Below are positions 36,701 through 49,400 of a DNA stretch of 64,000 nt, one piece after another (the first letter of the stretch is position 1; each line of letters opens with the position of its first letter). A program made the position numbers and the translations under genes. Location: the NCBI RefSeq assembly GCF_040807025.1, contig NC_090953.1:1239501-1303500 (forward strand). The letters are read 5' to 3'. The notes below the pieces were generated by a model. The model did no database searches. It was not told the DNA's origin and worked only from the letters and a program-made list of their open reading frames with translations. Source of the DNA: Struthio camelus (Eukaryota > Chordata > Aves > Struthioniformes > Struthionidae).

Positions 36701-37293
36701 CTACCCGCTCTCTGTCTCCGTTTCTTAAATTATGGGTCTTCAGCTTCAGTGCATAAATATTTTAACATAAAATACAGAAATGGGCTGCCAGCTTCAAGTC
36801 CAGTAAGGAAAACAAAAAACTAATCAAAATGGTCAGCTACACTGGTGGAATGATAGATGCTCATTTTATATATATAAAAATAATAATAAAAGTCAGAGTT
36901 TTGTGCTGGCCTGCCAACACCATCAAGAGACTGAAAATATCAAATGATAGCACCATAAGCATTTCTGAGACATCTCCCCAGATTATTGCTGCCTTAAGTT
37001 TCCCTTCCCTAAAATGTTTTCCTGTTGATCATCTAATGGTAGGTGTGACCCCTCGAAATGGGAAATTGCTTCTGTTTCAGCTACTTGCTAGGAAACAGCA
37101 CGTTTGTCATGGCCACCAGCAGGACCTGCATACCTAGTCCAAGCCGGACTTCATTTTTCAGACTCGTGGTTTGAGCACCGTCATAGTGTAGTGAATAAAG
37201 CAAATCGCGCCTTGCCTGTGTTTCGGAAGAGCACCATACAATTCTCCGAGGAGGAGCGGGGGCGCGCGGCCGGCGCGGGGGCCGTGCAGCACG
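33700..37293. other. Intergenic DNA and probable ADAMTS7 3' UTR
   Basis: No coding exon was seen. The part next to the ADAMTS7 stop codon (below 37293) should contain its 3' UTR on the minus strand. I found no clear AATAAA on that strand in the first 1.5 kb, so the transcript end is undefined. A short stretch at 35950-36010 (TTCAATGCAAGCAGGATTG) resembles an old reptile/bird interspersed repeat. Confidence 0.4.
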
Positions 37294-37457
37294 TCAGCGC
37301 CGGGAGGCCCGCTGGTCGCCGCGCTCCCGCGGGCTGGGGCCGGGCTGGCGGCAGGTGCGGCAGCACTGCATGCGAACCGTGGCGAGCGGGCATCTTCCCA
37401 GGAGCCGGAGGGTCTGGCAAAAACCGAAGGTCAAGCGGTCGCGCTCGCAGACGAAGC
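37294..37457 (-). CDS. ADAMTS7: ADAMTS7 last coding exon, PLAC domain
   Basis: The acceptor is CCCCGCCAG|GCTTCG; the stop is TGA at 37296-37294. It encodes FVCERDRLTFGFCQTLRLLG, then RCPLATVRMQCCRTC and a basic tail ending QRASRR. Six cysteines in PLAC spacing and a near match to human ERDRLSFGFCETLRLLGRC make the call firm, although it lies 15.6 kb from the next exon. The first base of Gly comes from the TSR8 exon. Confidence 0.95.
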
Positions 37458-40400
37458 CTGGCGGGGGGGAACACGGGGACAGCGTTACTGCTAGCGCGGC
37501 TAGGAGAGAATTAATTTTCCTGGGCATTGTGTTTAGATTATTTCCAAAACTGAAATCATCCGCTCCATTTCCTGCAGGTGTCTCACAAACATCAAGCCCT
37601 GCTTCGAGGACGGACTTTGTTTTGGGAACTATTACTCAGCAGCCAGATTGCGGTACCTCGCTCGCTCGCTCGCTCGCACGAGGGGGGAGAGCTGCTCCAG
37701 CTGCGGGGACGGCCGCGGGTGACGCAGCACGCTGCCGGCCGTCACCGTCTCCTCGCTGCGGAGGGGCTGCGGAGCGCGAGAGCCCCCGTCGGGGCGGGGG
37801 CGGCTGATGCCCCCGGAGCGACGCGCCAGCGCAGCCTGCCCGGGGGGATGCTCTCGCACGGGGAGCGCGAGACGCGAGCGCTGCCGCGCCGAGACCGGGC
37901 CCCGGCCGGAGAGCGGGGCGCCGCGGGCCGGCCGGCGGAGGAGGAAGCCGTTCCCTCGGGGCCGGGGTTACTCCCTCTCCCTGCTCTCTCCACACGCGGT
38001 CCTGACTCCGTGAGGCCATCGCTGCCGGATCAAACACACGGCGCGAAGCTGCGGCTCTCATTACTGACCGCGCGAGAGACCCGTCACCAAATACGCATAC
38101 GTTATAAGCATATAGGGGTGGTGCTCGATTTAATTTTTCATTCCTCTGTTTCCACTTTACGTAACAGCAAACACGCGCTTCGCTTAGCCTCCAGCATCTT
38201 ACGCGATTGCGTAAGGCTCCATTACATTTCATCAGCGCTGTCTAATTTTACTTCCTGTAGAAACGATTAAAATAAATTACAACTCTTCTTTTAGAAGGGG
38301 CAGATCAGGTCCTTGCCAAGGCTGACGCATGGGGCCGACAACCTGGCGGCTCAGCCCGGGCGGCTCGGCCGCGGGAGACCCCGCTCCCGCGCCGGGGGAG
38401 CACGCAGCGGCCTCAGGAGGCGACACAACAAAACGGGCTTTTTTCTTCCTCGGGACACTGTTCTCCACGGCAAGTCTTGGCCGTGGGCACGGAGCCGGGG
38501 GGCGGCTCGCGGACCGTCGCTCCGCGTTGCCTCCGTTGGGTGAACAAAAGGTTTTGTTTAGGGAAAGGCCGATGCCCTGATTCCCACAAGAGCAAACGTG
38601 ATCTTTGGTGGTTAATGCGAAGAACGCAGCAGACGCAGAACACGGAGGCGCTTCCTCCCGCCTCGGGTTTCAGTACGCCCCTTGGCCCCCCAGCCCGTCG
38701 GCAACGAGGTCACTGTGCTGTTCTAAAATTAATTTGCTATTTCAGTAGAGGTATTTCCTCTCTTCCTCTCTAGCAACAGCTATTTCTGCAGGGCAATAAT
38801 TTCTCTGTAGCTTGAAAAAACTGTTTAACACCGACGAAGCCCCTAAGCGCCAGCTGCTAGGTGCCAGTGAACGGCGTGGCTGCGTGGCGCGGGGCCGCTG
38901 CGCGCGGAGTCCTTCGGCCAGCGCTGGCTCCGCGTTTTCCAGCCCGGTCGGCAGGGCCGCGCGGGATGGTGCGGGGCCGAGGCCGAGACTGGCAGGAACC
39001 GCGGGAGCCCAATTCCCCAGCTTCCCCTCCTGCCCGCGGTGAGCGGCCCAGGCAGGGGCTCGCTGCAATTTAATGCCGTGAATTCGATCCAGGTCTCAGA
39101 GAAGTTGCTATAAACCCTCTGCCCTGCCGAGCCCCTCTGACAGGGCAGGGTGCACAGAAAGGACTACAGTGATTTGGGAAAAGGGAATAATTTGCTGGTG
39201 CAAAGCCCCACTGGGGTTACCGTAAGTATCTCCCGCGGCCGGCGCCCGGGCACGCCAGAGCATCCCGCGTTGCAGCCCAGCTTCTCCTCAACGCCAAGAG
39301 CCCCTCTGCAGCGAGAGTCGCGCTGGAAGGCTGCAGGCGTCAGGCACCATCCCTTGCATGACAAATTACCCCTCCTGCCAAACTCGTACACCCTGCTGTC
39401 CCTCAGAACTTGTCTCCAAATTCTGTTCATGGAAACAGGTTTTTCCGTGCTTAGACAGGCCCTGCTAGCACGCATTTAACTCCGAGAGCGCACAGGCCTC
39501 TCAGTCCTGCAAACTGAGATTCCTCTTGCAAAAAAATCTTGCAAAATGGAATCCGCTCTGCCTCCTCCGTGCAGCGTTTGTCCCGGCAAAGCCAGGCCAC
39601 GACCTCGCTCACCGCGGAGTGACAGCTTCCTCTGCCGGTTCTCCCTCACCGAAGATGGTTGCTGCTCACAAGCCAGCACCAGGCTGGGACAGCAGAGCAC
39701 ACAAATATTCACCTTTCGTCCCATTTGCACACGTTGCAGGCCACAGGCCTATTGAGGCATAATCCTAAAATACCTTCAGAGTCTCTGATGAGAGAGAAAA
39801 ACCTCATCACACACCAGCCCAGAGTAACTTCCGTGCCACACACAAAGCTTTCTGATGGCAACAGGGAGAGAGCACCAGCCGGTATTCAAACTGCACGTTA
39901 AAAGGCTGATAGCCCCTGTTTAATGCACTTATATCTCACTCATTTAACCATGTAAAACCGTTTCACCTTTGCAGGGTTTGGTAATCATTTACAATTCAAC
40001 AGGGTATGACCTCTGGGCAACTCACACCCGCTGGACATGACAGGATTATACAGTCATGACGTTTTGGGTTGCTGGTTTTGAAAGCGACATTGAGTGCAAG
40101 AGGGAGAAGACAGCGACGGCTCCTGGCAGGCTCGGAGCCGGGGCTGGCGCGCTCCCTGCGGGGAGTTACACACTGCATTGAACAGAGTAAACGTAACACA
40201 GGTAAAAAGTCCAAGGAGTTTAGGAAAACTCCGTTGAAAATATGCCACGTACTGATAGGAATCTAAGCAGCACTTCAGAGGTTTAGTGCTCCGGCCTGGA
40301 GGGATGCCATGCTGAGGTAGACACCCACTGAGCGCTTTTATATTTTTAGTATGCAGCCACTGTACCTCGCTGTGCTTGCTTCTGCTAACGAGCCTTCTGC

Positions 40401-43400
40401 TTATCAGACCTGTCTTCCTAGAAAGTTATTTATAGGTCACAACCAAGTTACCTCCTACCTTCTCTTGAATGAGCTGAAAGGATAACGCTTCTGAAGTCCC
40501 TGGAAGGTAACTTTCCAGGACTAAAACTGATGGGTTAGTTCTTTTCTGATTCCTTTCCAACATGTCAACACTCTGGAAGCTGATATGGAAACGCCAGGAA
40601 CTGCATTACTGCAAGCTGCGTACAGACCGAACACCATCTGTCTGCTTCTACGCGGTACTTCTCTTCGTACAGCGTGCTATGGGCGAAGGTGTGATCCTCC
40701 TGCACAACAAAACCTCAGCTGGCTGTAGCAGAGGGTGGAGGTTACGCATCCACCCTCCGCTAGAGAGATTGCTCTAACTAGCTTACTGACCTTAGATTAG
40801 ACCCTGGAGCAGGACTATGGTTTTCAAAAGCATTTTTATACAATGAAGTCAACGGGAGTTGTTGACTGCTAATCACTTTTCCAGATCGGACCATACTTTG
40901 GTTTAACTTAGTGTCTTAGCATGGATGTGTGCATGTGTGTGTGTGGCGGGGGGGTCAAACTCGGCTCTGAAAATCTTGGCTGAGCTTCTGGTTCTTCCCT
41001 GGAATTTGTTCTTGGGCAAGGAAAGCCATATCATGTACTTAATTTTTGCAGTCCTTCAGGGAGGGTCCATAAAGGATTAATTGATTTTTCATTTAATCCT
41101 TTTATTGTTATTTTTTCTATTAACAATTTTTTTTAATAATCCTAACACTTCATTTGAGTATACACCCCAATCTTCAAGTATGTGCCAAATTTTAGTCTAA
41201 TGAAATAGCCTAAAGCAGGGCTGTTAAAACCCAGGCTAAGCCAGCACATTAGAAATTGAAACCCCAAACTTTTGAGGTTGTTTTTTTAAGTTGGTGAGGA
41301 AGTCGCTTTAAATTTCATTTAAGCTTCTGCCACACAGACCTAAGCATTTACTTTTATGCTAGGGAAAAATAAACTTCCTGGTACAGGTTTTGTAAAAACA
41401 AGGAAAGGTTGAGTTTAGAGCTGAGCTAGCAAAACGAGAGCATTAAGCTCCTGACCTCTGGCCTTTGCAATGCTCTCAGTGCCAGTTCCGAATTTAACAA
41501 GTATTATCCCTGGCTACTGCTTCTTTCATGGCCTGAGGTACCCTCCTTTGGGAATGAATGCAAAAGAAGCTATCACATTTAGCAACTTTATGGTAGCTAA
41601 CATTAGAGATGGAGTAACCGGTAAGCGTGCATATGCTGTATGCTTAAATGCTGTGCTTGTCCGTCTCACTTCTATAGCTCACAGATAATGTTGTCCCAGC
41701 ACAGCTTTGGTGCTCAGAGCCCTCCCTGACGGCCCTGTGGCTCTGCAGCGCTGCCGATTCCAGCCAGCTGCCAGAAGGCATTAGGAAGAGAAGGAATTTA
41801 TTTATGCATCTCACGTACTGTGAGGCTCACTGGTGTTTACACGATATGCCTAGTCTTTGCTTTCCCTTTGTGCCATGAAAAAGCAAATCTCTCCTGGAGC
41901 AATTCACCACTGCTAAAGCCCCATCCTTTTCTCACCACGCACGTCAACTCGCGCAGGCTCCCAGGCGATCCCCCAGCGGGCTGAGGAGCTGGGCGCTGCG
42001 GGACCACGGCCCCGGCCATGCAGCCATCTTGAATTGGGAAAAGATAACTCATTTTGGGACAGGCAAATCAAAGATTTTCAGGCCATTGGGAAGCAGTCTG
42101 TGCAGGAGGAAGGAACAGATCTGAACAGATCAAACGCATTTTGCTACGAAGGAAGCTGAGCTCGGCTCCCACTTCGGAAAACCAGGCCGGCTGCATGGGC
42201 TGCCGGCACCGGGGTCGCGGCTCCCCTTTCCTGACTGCAGCTAGACCCACGTGTGCGTCTAGCTGCTCTCAGGCTGTGCTGAACCGCTGCTTCATGCGAG
42301 TGCTGCCTTGGCAGGCTGCTTTATTTAATCTGTTAAGGGTACTGTGTTTCCTCTTTAAGGCAGCTCTATCTTTCCACCCTGCAGAAAAGTTCCCCCTGTA
42401 GAGATACAGAGACCATGCATGCAGATCAGGCCAGTGCCTTTCAGGAGGTTAAGAGGGATCATCTTTTTTTGTAGAGTCTGTGGATCCAAAGACAGACAGA
42501 GGTTCTCATTTCCTAAGAGCTGATGCAGAGCCAGAACTGAAGGACTTTTCCTAAACTCATGAGAAATGAATGCATTGTCTTTCACCTCATTCTCAGGAAT
42601 GAAGGGAGGGGGAGAAAAAGCCACTCTGCTTAAATGAGTTGCTGAAGATGACCTACGGCTGCCTCTCCAAAATATGAAATCAGTTTAAATATGCCGTATC
42701 CAAAGTGTCTCAAAACTGCTGCAGGGTTGCATTAACTCCACAATGAGCAAACAATCTCCTTGCAGCAAACCAGGCTTGAGCAAATGGCCATTTTGAGACT
42801 ACAGATCCTTCGATTCGTTTGCTTCTATTTTTTTACACAAAGATTGAAAAGGATAATGGCATTTCGCAGTGCTACTGAGGTCTCTATTTCAAGATGAAGG
42901 GAAACTGAATCTATGGGAAGAGCACAAGGAGCGTGACTGCTTGAAGCGGGGCAGGGAGCAGGCGTTAATGCACGGCTGAGTTCACTATTCCTCAAGCCAT
43001 ACGTAAAACACTGCTTCTTCACTTCTGGCCTCACTTCCCTCATTTTAGCACTTCAAGAGCAAGCCCAATAGCCTCTCTGTTAAAGGAATTTTTTTGGTCA
43101 CCATGTTACAAGCCAGCATCCTGGCTGTTCTTTTCTGTACCTCTCGCAGGAAGGCTGCTAGCTTTTCCACTACACACAAATGTGAACACAGATTTGGTAA
43201 GTGCTGCTTTGCGGGTGCAACACTTCATGCTGTTTTCTGTTCTTAACCTGGACCTGGGCTACGCTTCATTGCAGGCTCATCCCTGAGTGTCTAGGCCACG
43301 CAGTAAGCACAGCTCTGCAATGCAGCCGCTCGCCCTCTCCTGCTCCAGCCCCGCGACGCTGGCAGGTAGGTCAGCGCTCCGCGACGTGCGGGTCTGGGGA

Positions 43401-46400
43401 GGGATCTGCAGTGCACAGCACCGGGGCAGCTCTGAAAATCATTATCTACCCATCTGAAAAGGCCAGAACAACATTGTCTGGGCAAAGGGGCAGCCAGGAA
43501 CTGTGGCAGCTCCTGTCCTAGTTCCAGCTCTTGCCTCACGTCCTGTACCTCACCCCCAAAGGGGAGCAAGGAAAAAATGCCTTTGATGTATTGTGGAATG
43601 TTTTCAAAAAAGTTAAGTAAGGGTTAATCTTTTGTTGTTCAGATTAGGCTTTGCTTCCTCCCTGAAAGGCTCTTATCAAAGGCTTCGGGAAGAGGCTCCC
43701 TCATAGAGACCTTTGAGAGCCAGCAAGGGAGCCCGAGGCTGCGACCAGCCCGCCCGGGGCCTCAGGGGCTGCGTCCCCGAGCACCAAGCTCCCTGCGCCT
43801 TCGGGCCCAGCAAGGAAAGCAGAAGATAAACAGATGCTTTTAGCCTCCTAATTGGTTGCACTGGACACTTAGGTCCATTGCGGTTTATGCTTTCTAAAGG
43901 TTAAATCTCTTTAGAGTTTGCCAAGGAGGAGGGGAGGAGAAGCATCTTCCACAGCAGCTTATCAAAACCAAGGTCATTTACATAAGAAGTATGCAGGCAT
44001 TATAATAAGCAAAAACCTACTGTTCTTACTTGGGAAAGGAAACATGCCTTTGCTGTTCCATGTGCATGATTATTACGGTTTTTTTCTTACGCTACCACTC
44101 AGCGACCAAGCGCTTAACTGGAACTGTGCTGTGCCAGCTTGCTGTACATGCATAAAGTTGTGGGTCGGAGGGTGAACTGTTTTCGGAAGTGTTAAGCAAG
44201 ATACGTACAGCAAATCTACTGCTTTGTTCATACATTTGCATCAACTTGTTCAATAGGAATGGCCAATATAGTGGAGGTCCGAACTGACTATGCCAGGCTA
44301 TTTTACTGAAAGCACATTCACAGATAAATCTAAAGTGTGCGACATTCATCGCTCCTAAATTTAGTAAAAGCAGGGAATCCTGTTCCAAGCACCTATTCTC
44401 CATTGACTACTGTTGTTGGTTAGCAGTAAATAAAGGGAGGTTAATGACTCATTCAGCGTTACTTCCCTGTCTTGCAAGTAGGATATAGACTTACATGCTC
44501 AGATGACAGAAAATTAGAATTTGCTGCAATTATTTCTAGTATGTATCCCCTGTGGGCAAATTTAGCTATATACAGAACCATGAATAATTTCATTTCCTTA
44601 CTCAAAGCAAGAAGAAATATAATGTTTAATTGCTAATTAATTCTGAGGCAACTAGAAATATAGCCAAACACTACAATTAGCCTGAAGCACAGGAAACAGC
44701 TGAAGAAGAAAAGGAAACGGTGTGTCCGTAATTCACCCAACCCCATCCTTTGTGCGAGAGGGTCGCCCAGGAGGGAGGGCTTCTCCTGCATCGCCCCGGT
44801 CACAGACTGACCGGACTCTGTCCTAAATCCAGAGCTCCTTGTGCCCACTGCTCCCGTCGCGATACAACACTGAATTTCATTCCTTCCCGCTGATTTCAAA
44901 TATTTGTCTAATTTCCAGAGTAACTGTTTATGGCCAGTTTATACATATTTGTTCTTGTGCCAACAGTATTCTTTACCTTAATCCCTTTCCTTCTGTGGTA
45001 TTTAATGCCTGAGATATTTACAGGAAATAATCCCACAAATCCCCCCTCCAACATGTCTTTGCTAGGCTACAGAAAGGGAGCTCTTTTGGCCTGTTCTCCC
45101 GATCTGCATTTGCCTGCTTGGTTTTAATTTGGGGAGGTTCCGCACCTAGAGAGTATCAAATCTGGAGAAACAGGCATGAGGGAAATAACGAGTTTTGTGA
45201 GACTTATCATGCTGAGCACCCCTAATGTGTGTGAGGCCTTTTTCAGACCAAAACAAAGACAAGGCTCATCCGGGCAGCAGTCCTCACCCTGCACCTCTTG
45301 GGCCACCTGTGTTCAGACAGGAGGAAGAGCGTGGGCAGCTCCTCACCCTCCTCTTAATCTGGCACCGTTTGTGTCCGAGAAATCCCTTTTCAGGAAGATC
45401 TGACATTGTCTCCGTCAGTGAGTCAGCGAGAGGTGTGGACGTGGGACTGCCAGTGTAACTTCTATATTTCCTTTAGCAAGTTTTGCTTCCAGCAAACAGG
45501 TAATTGCTGATGGGGACAGGAGAGAAAGGGAACAGACCTGACAGCAAAAGGCACCCGTTAGCGGGGTGTTTGGGTTAAGTGAGGTATTGAGTGACAAGGC
45601 ACATTAATGGCCTTCTGTACACCTACTCTCCTCTTTACCTGGTATGTTTATACTCCTGAACAGGATAACAATGCTGAGACATCCCAGCTGCAGGTCTTAA
45701 CTCTTGGGTACAGCTGATCTTCCCTCCTGACACTCTTTGCAAAGGCACTTTGCAGTAAATCCTAAATAGCAATCTCCTCACTGCAACACAGAAATATTTA
45801 TACTAAGCAGCAGAGAAGGGCCTGCTGCTGAGTTGCTTTTGTAAAAAGCTACGCCTTTGAAACATGCTTTTAAAAAAACGCTCCCATCTCTCCAGGTGTA
45901 GCTGTTACAGAGAAAAAGGCAAGATGGAAAAATAAACTCAGGGAAAAGATGAGCCCGACCCACAGAAAGGGAACCAATAACTATGCTGCCTTTCTTAGTG
46001 ATGTCCTCCGCTGTCCTGGGGCTCTGCACGGAGATGGCACAGCTCCCAGGGAGAGGAAAGTGCTCAGACATTTCTGAGCAAAGTGTTTTTCCCCCCAAGT
46101 TCCCATGGGCATGAGTGATTTCCAGCCCTCCCCGCTCAGGCTCTCCGCTGCCCGATGACCAGTGCGCACCGCGCAGCCGTGCCCGGGAGCACCGGCCACA
46201 GCACAGCAGCTCCCGGGCATCTCGGACACAGAGCGGATGCAGCCTGGGCAAAGCGTGGTGTGCACCTGGCATGCAAACCCCTCTCCTTGGGCTCCGCGCT
46301 GGGGTGCTGCACCCACTGACACACAAAACGAGGTTGGATTTCCCTGTGGACCCCCGAGGCTGGAGCTAAGGTCTGCACGCAGCTGGCTAGGGTGCTCCAA

Positions 46401-49400
46401 GGGGGCAGAAAAACAACATGGGATCAATCCAGGATAGAGCTGTAAAGCCACCGCTACCGGTTACTCTTGCTGGAGCACATGTAAGTCAGGTCCCTCCTCT
46501 ACTTAAACAGGGTTAGCGAGCTGGGGGTCCCTGCTGTGCAGGCTGTGCTGCTCCTGCTAAGGACGACGCCAGCTCCCTTTTCCTCGTCAGCCGGCCACAG
46601 CCCTAGGCTGCACTCCCGGACGCACGAAGGGGTTATTTTATCTTTAACAGATGATGCCTGAACAAAAGAGATCATGCACACGCAGTCACTACGTATCTTC
46701 GGCATTCACAGTGCCAAGAGGGCTGCTTCTCTGCTTACCCATTAGCATTTTCCTCTAATACAAAGTAACTACCGCTTTTGTGTTTTAAAACTGTTGAACC
46801 TGCTAGATAAAAAGCCTTCTGTTGCTCTCCAGCGCTCACATGGGACCTGCTTCCTAGCTCATTTCCAAAATGGATATAAAATGAAGTGTAATATTATAGC
46901 ACAGAAATAAACATACTGTGTTTTTTTCCCCTCAGTTTCCTGCATAAGAGTTACAAGAAATTATCTGGTAAGAGGAGTGGTTAATGTGGGTGTAGCAGCA
47001 CTGCTTGGGCTCAGAGCGTAGGCATGGATGCAATTCAGACAGCAACAAGCTTTCCTGAGACAAACGCTGGCCTTATCTCTCTGGCAGCCTTGTCTGTATT
47101 CCAGCCAATCTGTTCCTGCTCTTATCGTCTAGGAACTGTTGTCAAAAGGAGAGACGTCCTTCTCGCTGCCCTGGAAGTGAGCTAGAAACAGCAGGGCTTT
47201 CCTTGCTGTCATTCACCCATTTAAAAGTGAAGCTCAGCTAAGCGACTGGAGACGCTGCACCTCTGCACAGCCCCAGCATGTGATGTTCGGGCGAGGTCAG
47301 ATTAATTTTAGGACTGGAAGCTGAATTCCAGCATTTGAAAAGTGTATGTTTTCCATTCACTCACAGACAGCTGTTCTGTAGGTGTTTTTCTTCTGCTCCC
47401 TCTGAGAGTTTCTTTCTCTTGGGCGAGGACAAAGGCGTCTCGTTTTTCACGCTGGTTTAGTTCCAGGCATGCCTGGAGCAGCTCCTGCCCACGGGAGGGC
47501 ATGCTAAGCCTCTCTCTGGTTTTGCCCAATGAGAACGCAGATACGAGTGGATGATGGTTTGTGCAAAAGGAATGTGGAGTTGAAATGGTTTCAGAAAGGC
47601 TCAGGAGCAACTCCAGATGCCACCTTGCAGCGCCAGGGCACCCAGCGGGGGACCCCGCGCGGGCCTGGAGGCAAAAGGCAGCAGCCAGCTGCTCCTGCGT
47701 GGGGACCGGCCAGGATGCAGAGACTGGGTCCAGCTCCCAGCTCTCAGACAGAGCCTCCTGCCTGGGATCACATTTGTTTGTGTTCCTCATCTTTGTAGGC
47801 AATAAAATACATGTCCTCAGGCTTGTCCTCAGGACATTGCAAGGACTCATCCGCGTGCCGGCCAGGCTCAGATGCTCCAGTGCTGGAGCCATCTGAGGAC
47901 AGAGACAACCTTATCTTTTTTGCTCACAGCTGGATGCAGTTGTAAAATTACAGGCACATTTAAAAATAACATCTGTGTAACCATCAATTAATTTATAATC
48001 TAGTGATATAACAGGATTCTGGTTTTAATTAATTCTGACCTTCTTTAATTGAAGAGAGCTGATTACCAGCTGAGATGTTTGTTTACATTTGATCTGTTCT
48101 GCCTCTTTTAAAAATTCATCTGATCAAGTGTTTAACATTTAAACTCTACTGAGTTTATTTGCCTTTTTGAGTCCCACATGATCATAATTGCTCACAAAGA
48201 GAAATACATGATTTTGCTGGTATCATTGCACTTCATTTTACAGATAGAGTCTCCTTGTACTTCTAACATAAACATATGAATCACTGCAGTCTTCATTCAT
48301 CTTGTGCAATAAAGATCCCTTAAAACACAGGAAAAGGCTATAGTTTACGTTCATGCCTTTTCTGGGAGCCTTTGCTTGTGGATTTACACATCTGTGATTT
48401 CCTGCCATGTGAAAGTTTTGTTCCTCTTCATAGTTTGGCAGTCTGAAATGAAATATTTGTATTTCCAATAGGCGTTTCCTGCCCTGGGGTATAGCCAGAG
48501 CATTTATGGCATTTCTAATCCAGAATTTTAACATTTTTAATATAGATATTTGTGTGCTTCCTACATATCTAAATTGCTATTCTGGTACAACCTTGACTAC
48601 GCCGAGCGCTCATATGGCTCTCTTCACTAAGTCCAGCACAGAAATTTTCTCTTGAGAAAAACAGCAAGAACCATACATCAATTCTGGAACAAGCCTGACT
48701 AGTTATTTCTTAAATATTGAACTGCTCAACAGAATTGCCAATGTAGCAGCGTCAGGCAGCCGCCAAGGAGGAGGCGGGAGCACGGCGGTTGCAAAGCCGC
48801 CGGCGTCCCTACAAGACTGCTCCCGGGAACGCGGACGCCAGATCGCGGCAGCTCTCTTCAGCTGAAGCTAAGGGCGCTTTCAGAAAGCAGAAGAATGTTC
48901 TTCCCTGTGAGCATCAAACTGCTGAAAAGGAGCAATTTAATGATTGAAAGAATCGCAGTGGCCAATGGTGGCAATCTCTGCTGTAAAGCTCTATGTCCTG
49001 CATAGAGATGAGGTCTCATACTGGCATCTTCTCTGCTCGTCACACAGGGCTGGGGCTAAAATCCCAGGAATTCAAAAGAAATACTGCAGTCTTCCCCAGA
49101 AGAGGATTTAAGAGGAAAAAACACTCTCCAGTCACATCATGAACGCCTGCCTCTATGTGGTACCTGATTCTGTCTGGGGATCCTCCCCATGCTGTGCTGC
49201 CCAGGCCCAGCTGCCTCTTGTTGCACTGAAGATCTACCAGTCCAACCCTCGTAGGCAGCAGGAGCCATGACAAGGATAAAACCAGTTCTCCAGATACCAT
49301 GTTTCTCCAGGGGAACCTCGCTCATCAAGACCACAACAGCAGTGAAAGCATGAGTTTAAAGCACTGTAAAAGTGGTTTTCCTTTTGCAAATAAAGGTGAT

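Larger units (their letters stand above)
37240..38060. promoter_or_regulatory. CpG-rich block over the ADAMTS7 PLAC exon
   Basis: Dense CpG from about 37240 to 38060, including a (CTCG)n run at 37657-37676, with smaller blocks at 38330-38560 and 38860-39040. It covers the last exon and the end of the last intron. It may be GC background of a small chromosome, or a promoter for an internal or antisense transcript. No coding frame here other than PLAC is recognisable. Confidence 0.45.

Noticed and set aside
22400..37293. Search for mir-184, mir-9 and mir-190 precursors expected near human 15q genes
   Set aside because: No match to the mature sequences was seen by eye on either strand.
37578..38270. 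230-codon plus-strand ORF next to the PLAC exon
   Set aside because: Low-complexity CpG-block translation; the minus strand has an equally long ORF; no recognised domain.
45778..46451. Overlapping minus-strand ORFs of 182 and 156 codons
   Set aside because: Two different frames are open over the same bases, so openness reflects composition; no conserved motif.
47308..47892. 194-codon minus-strand ORF in the last ADAMTS7 intron
   Set aside because: Opposite-strand ORFs of over 100 codons cover the same bases, there are no domain motifs, and it has no splice context joining it to ADAMTS7.
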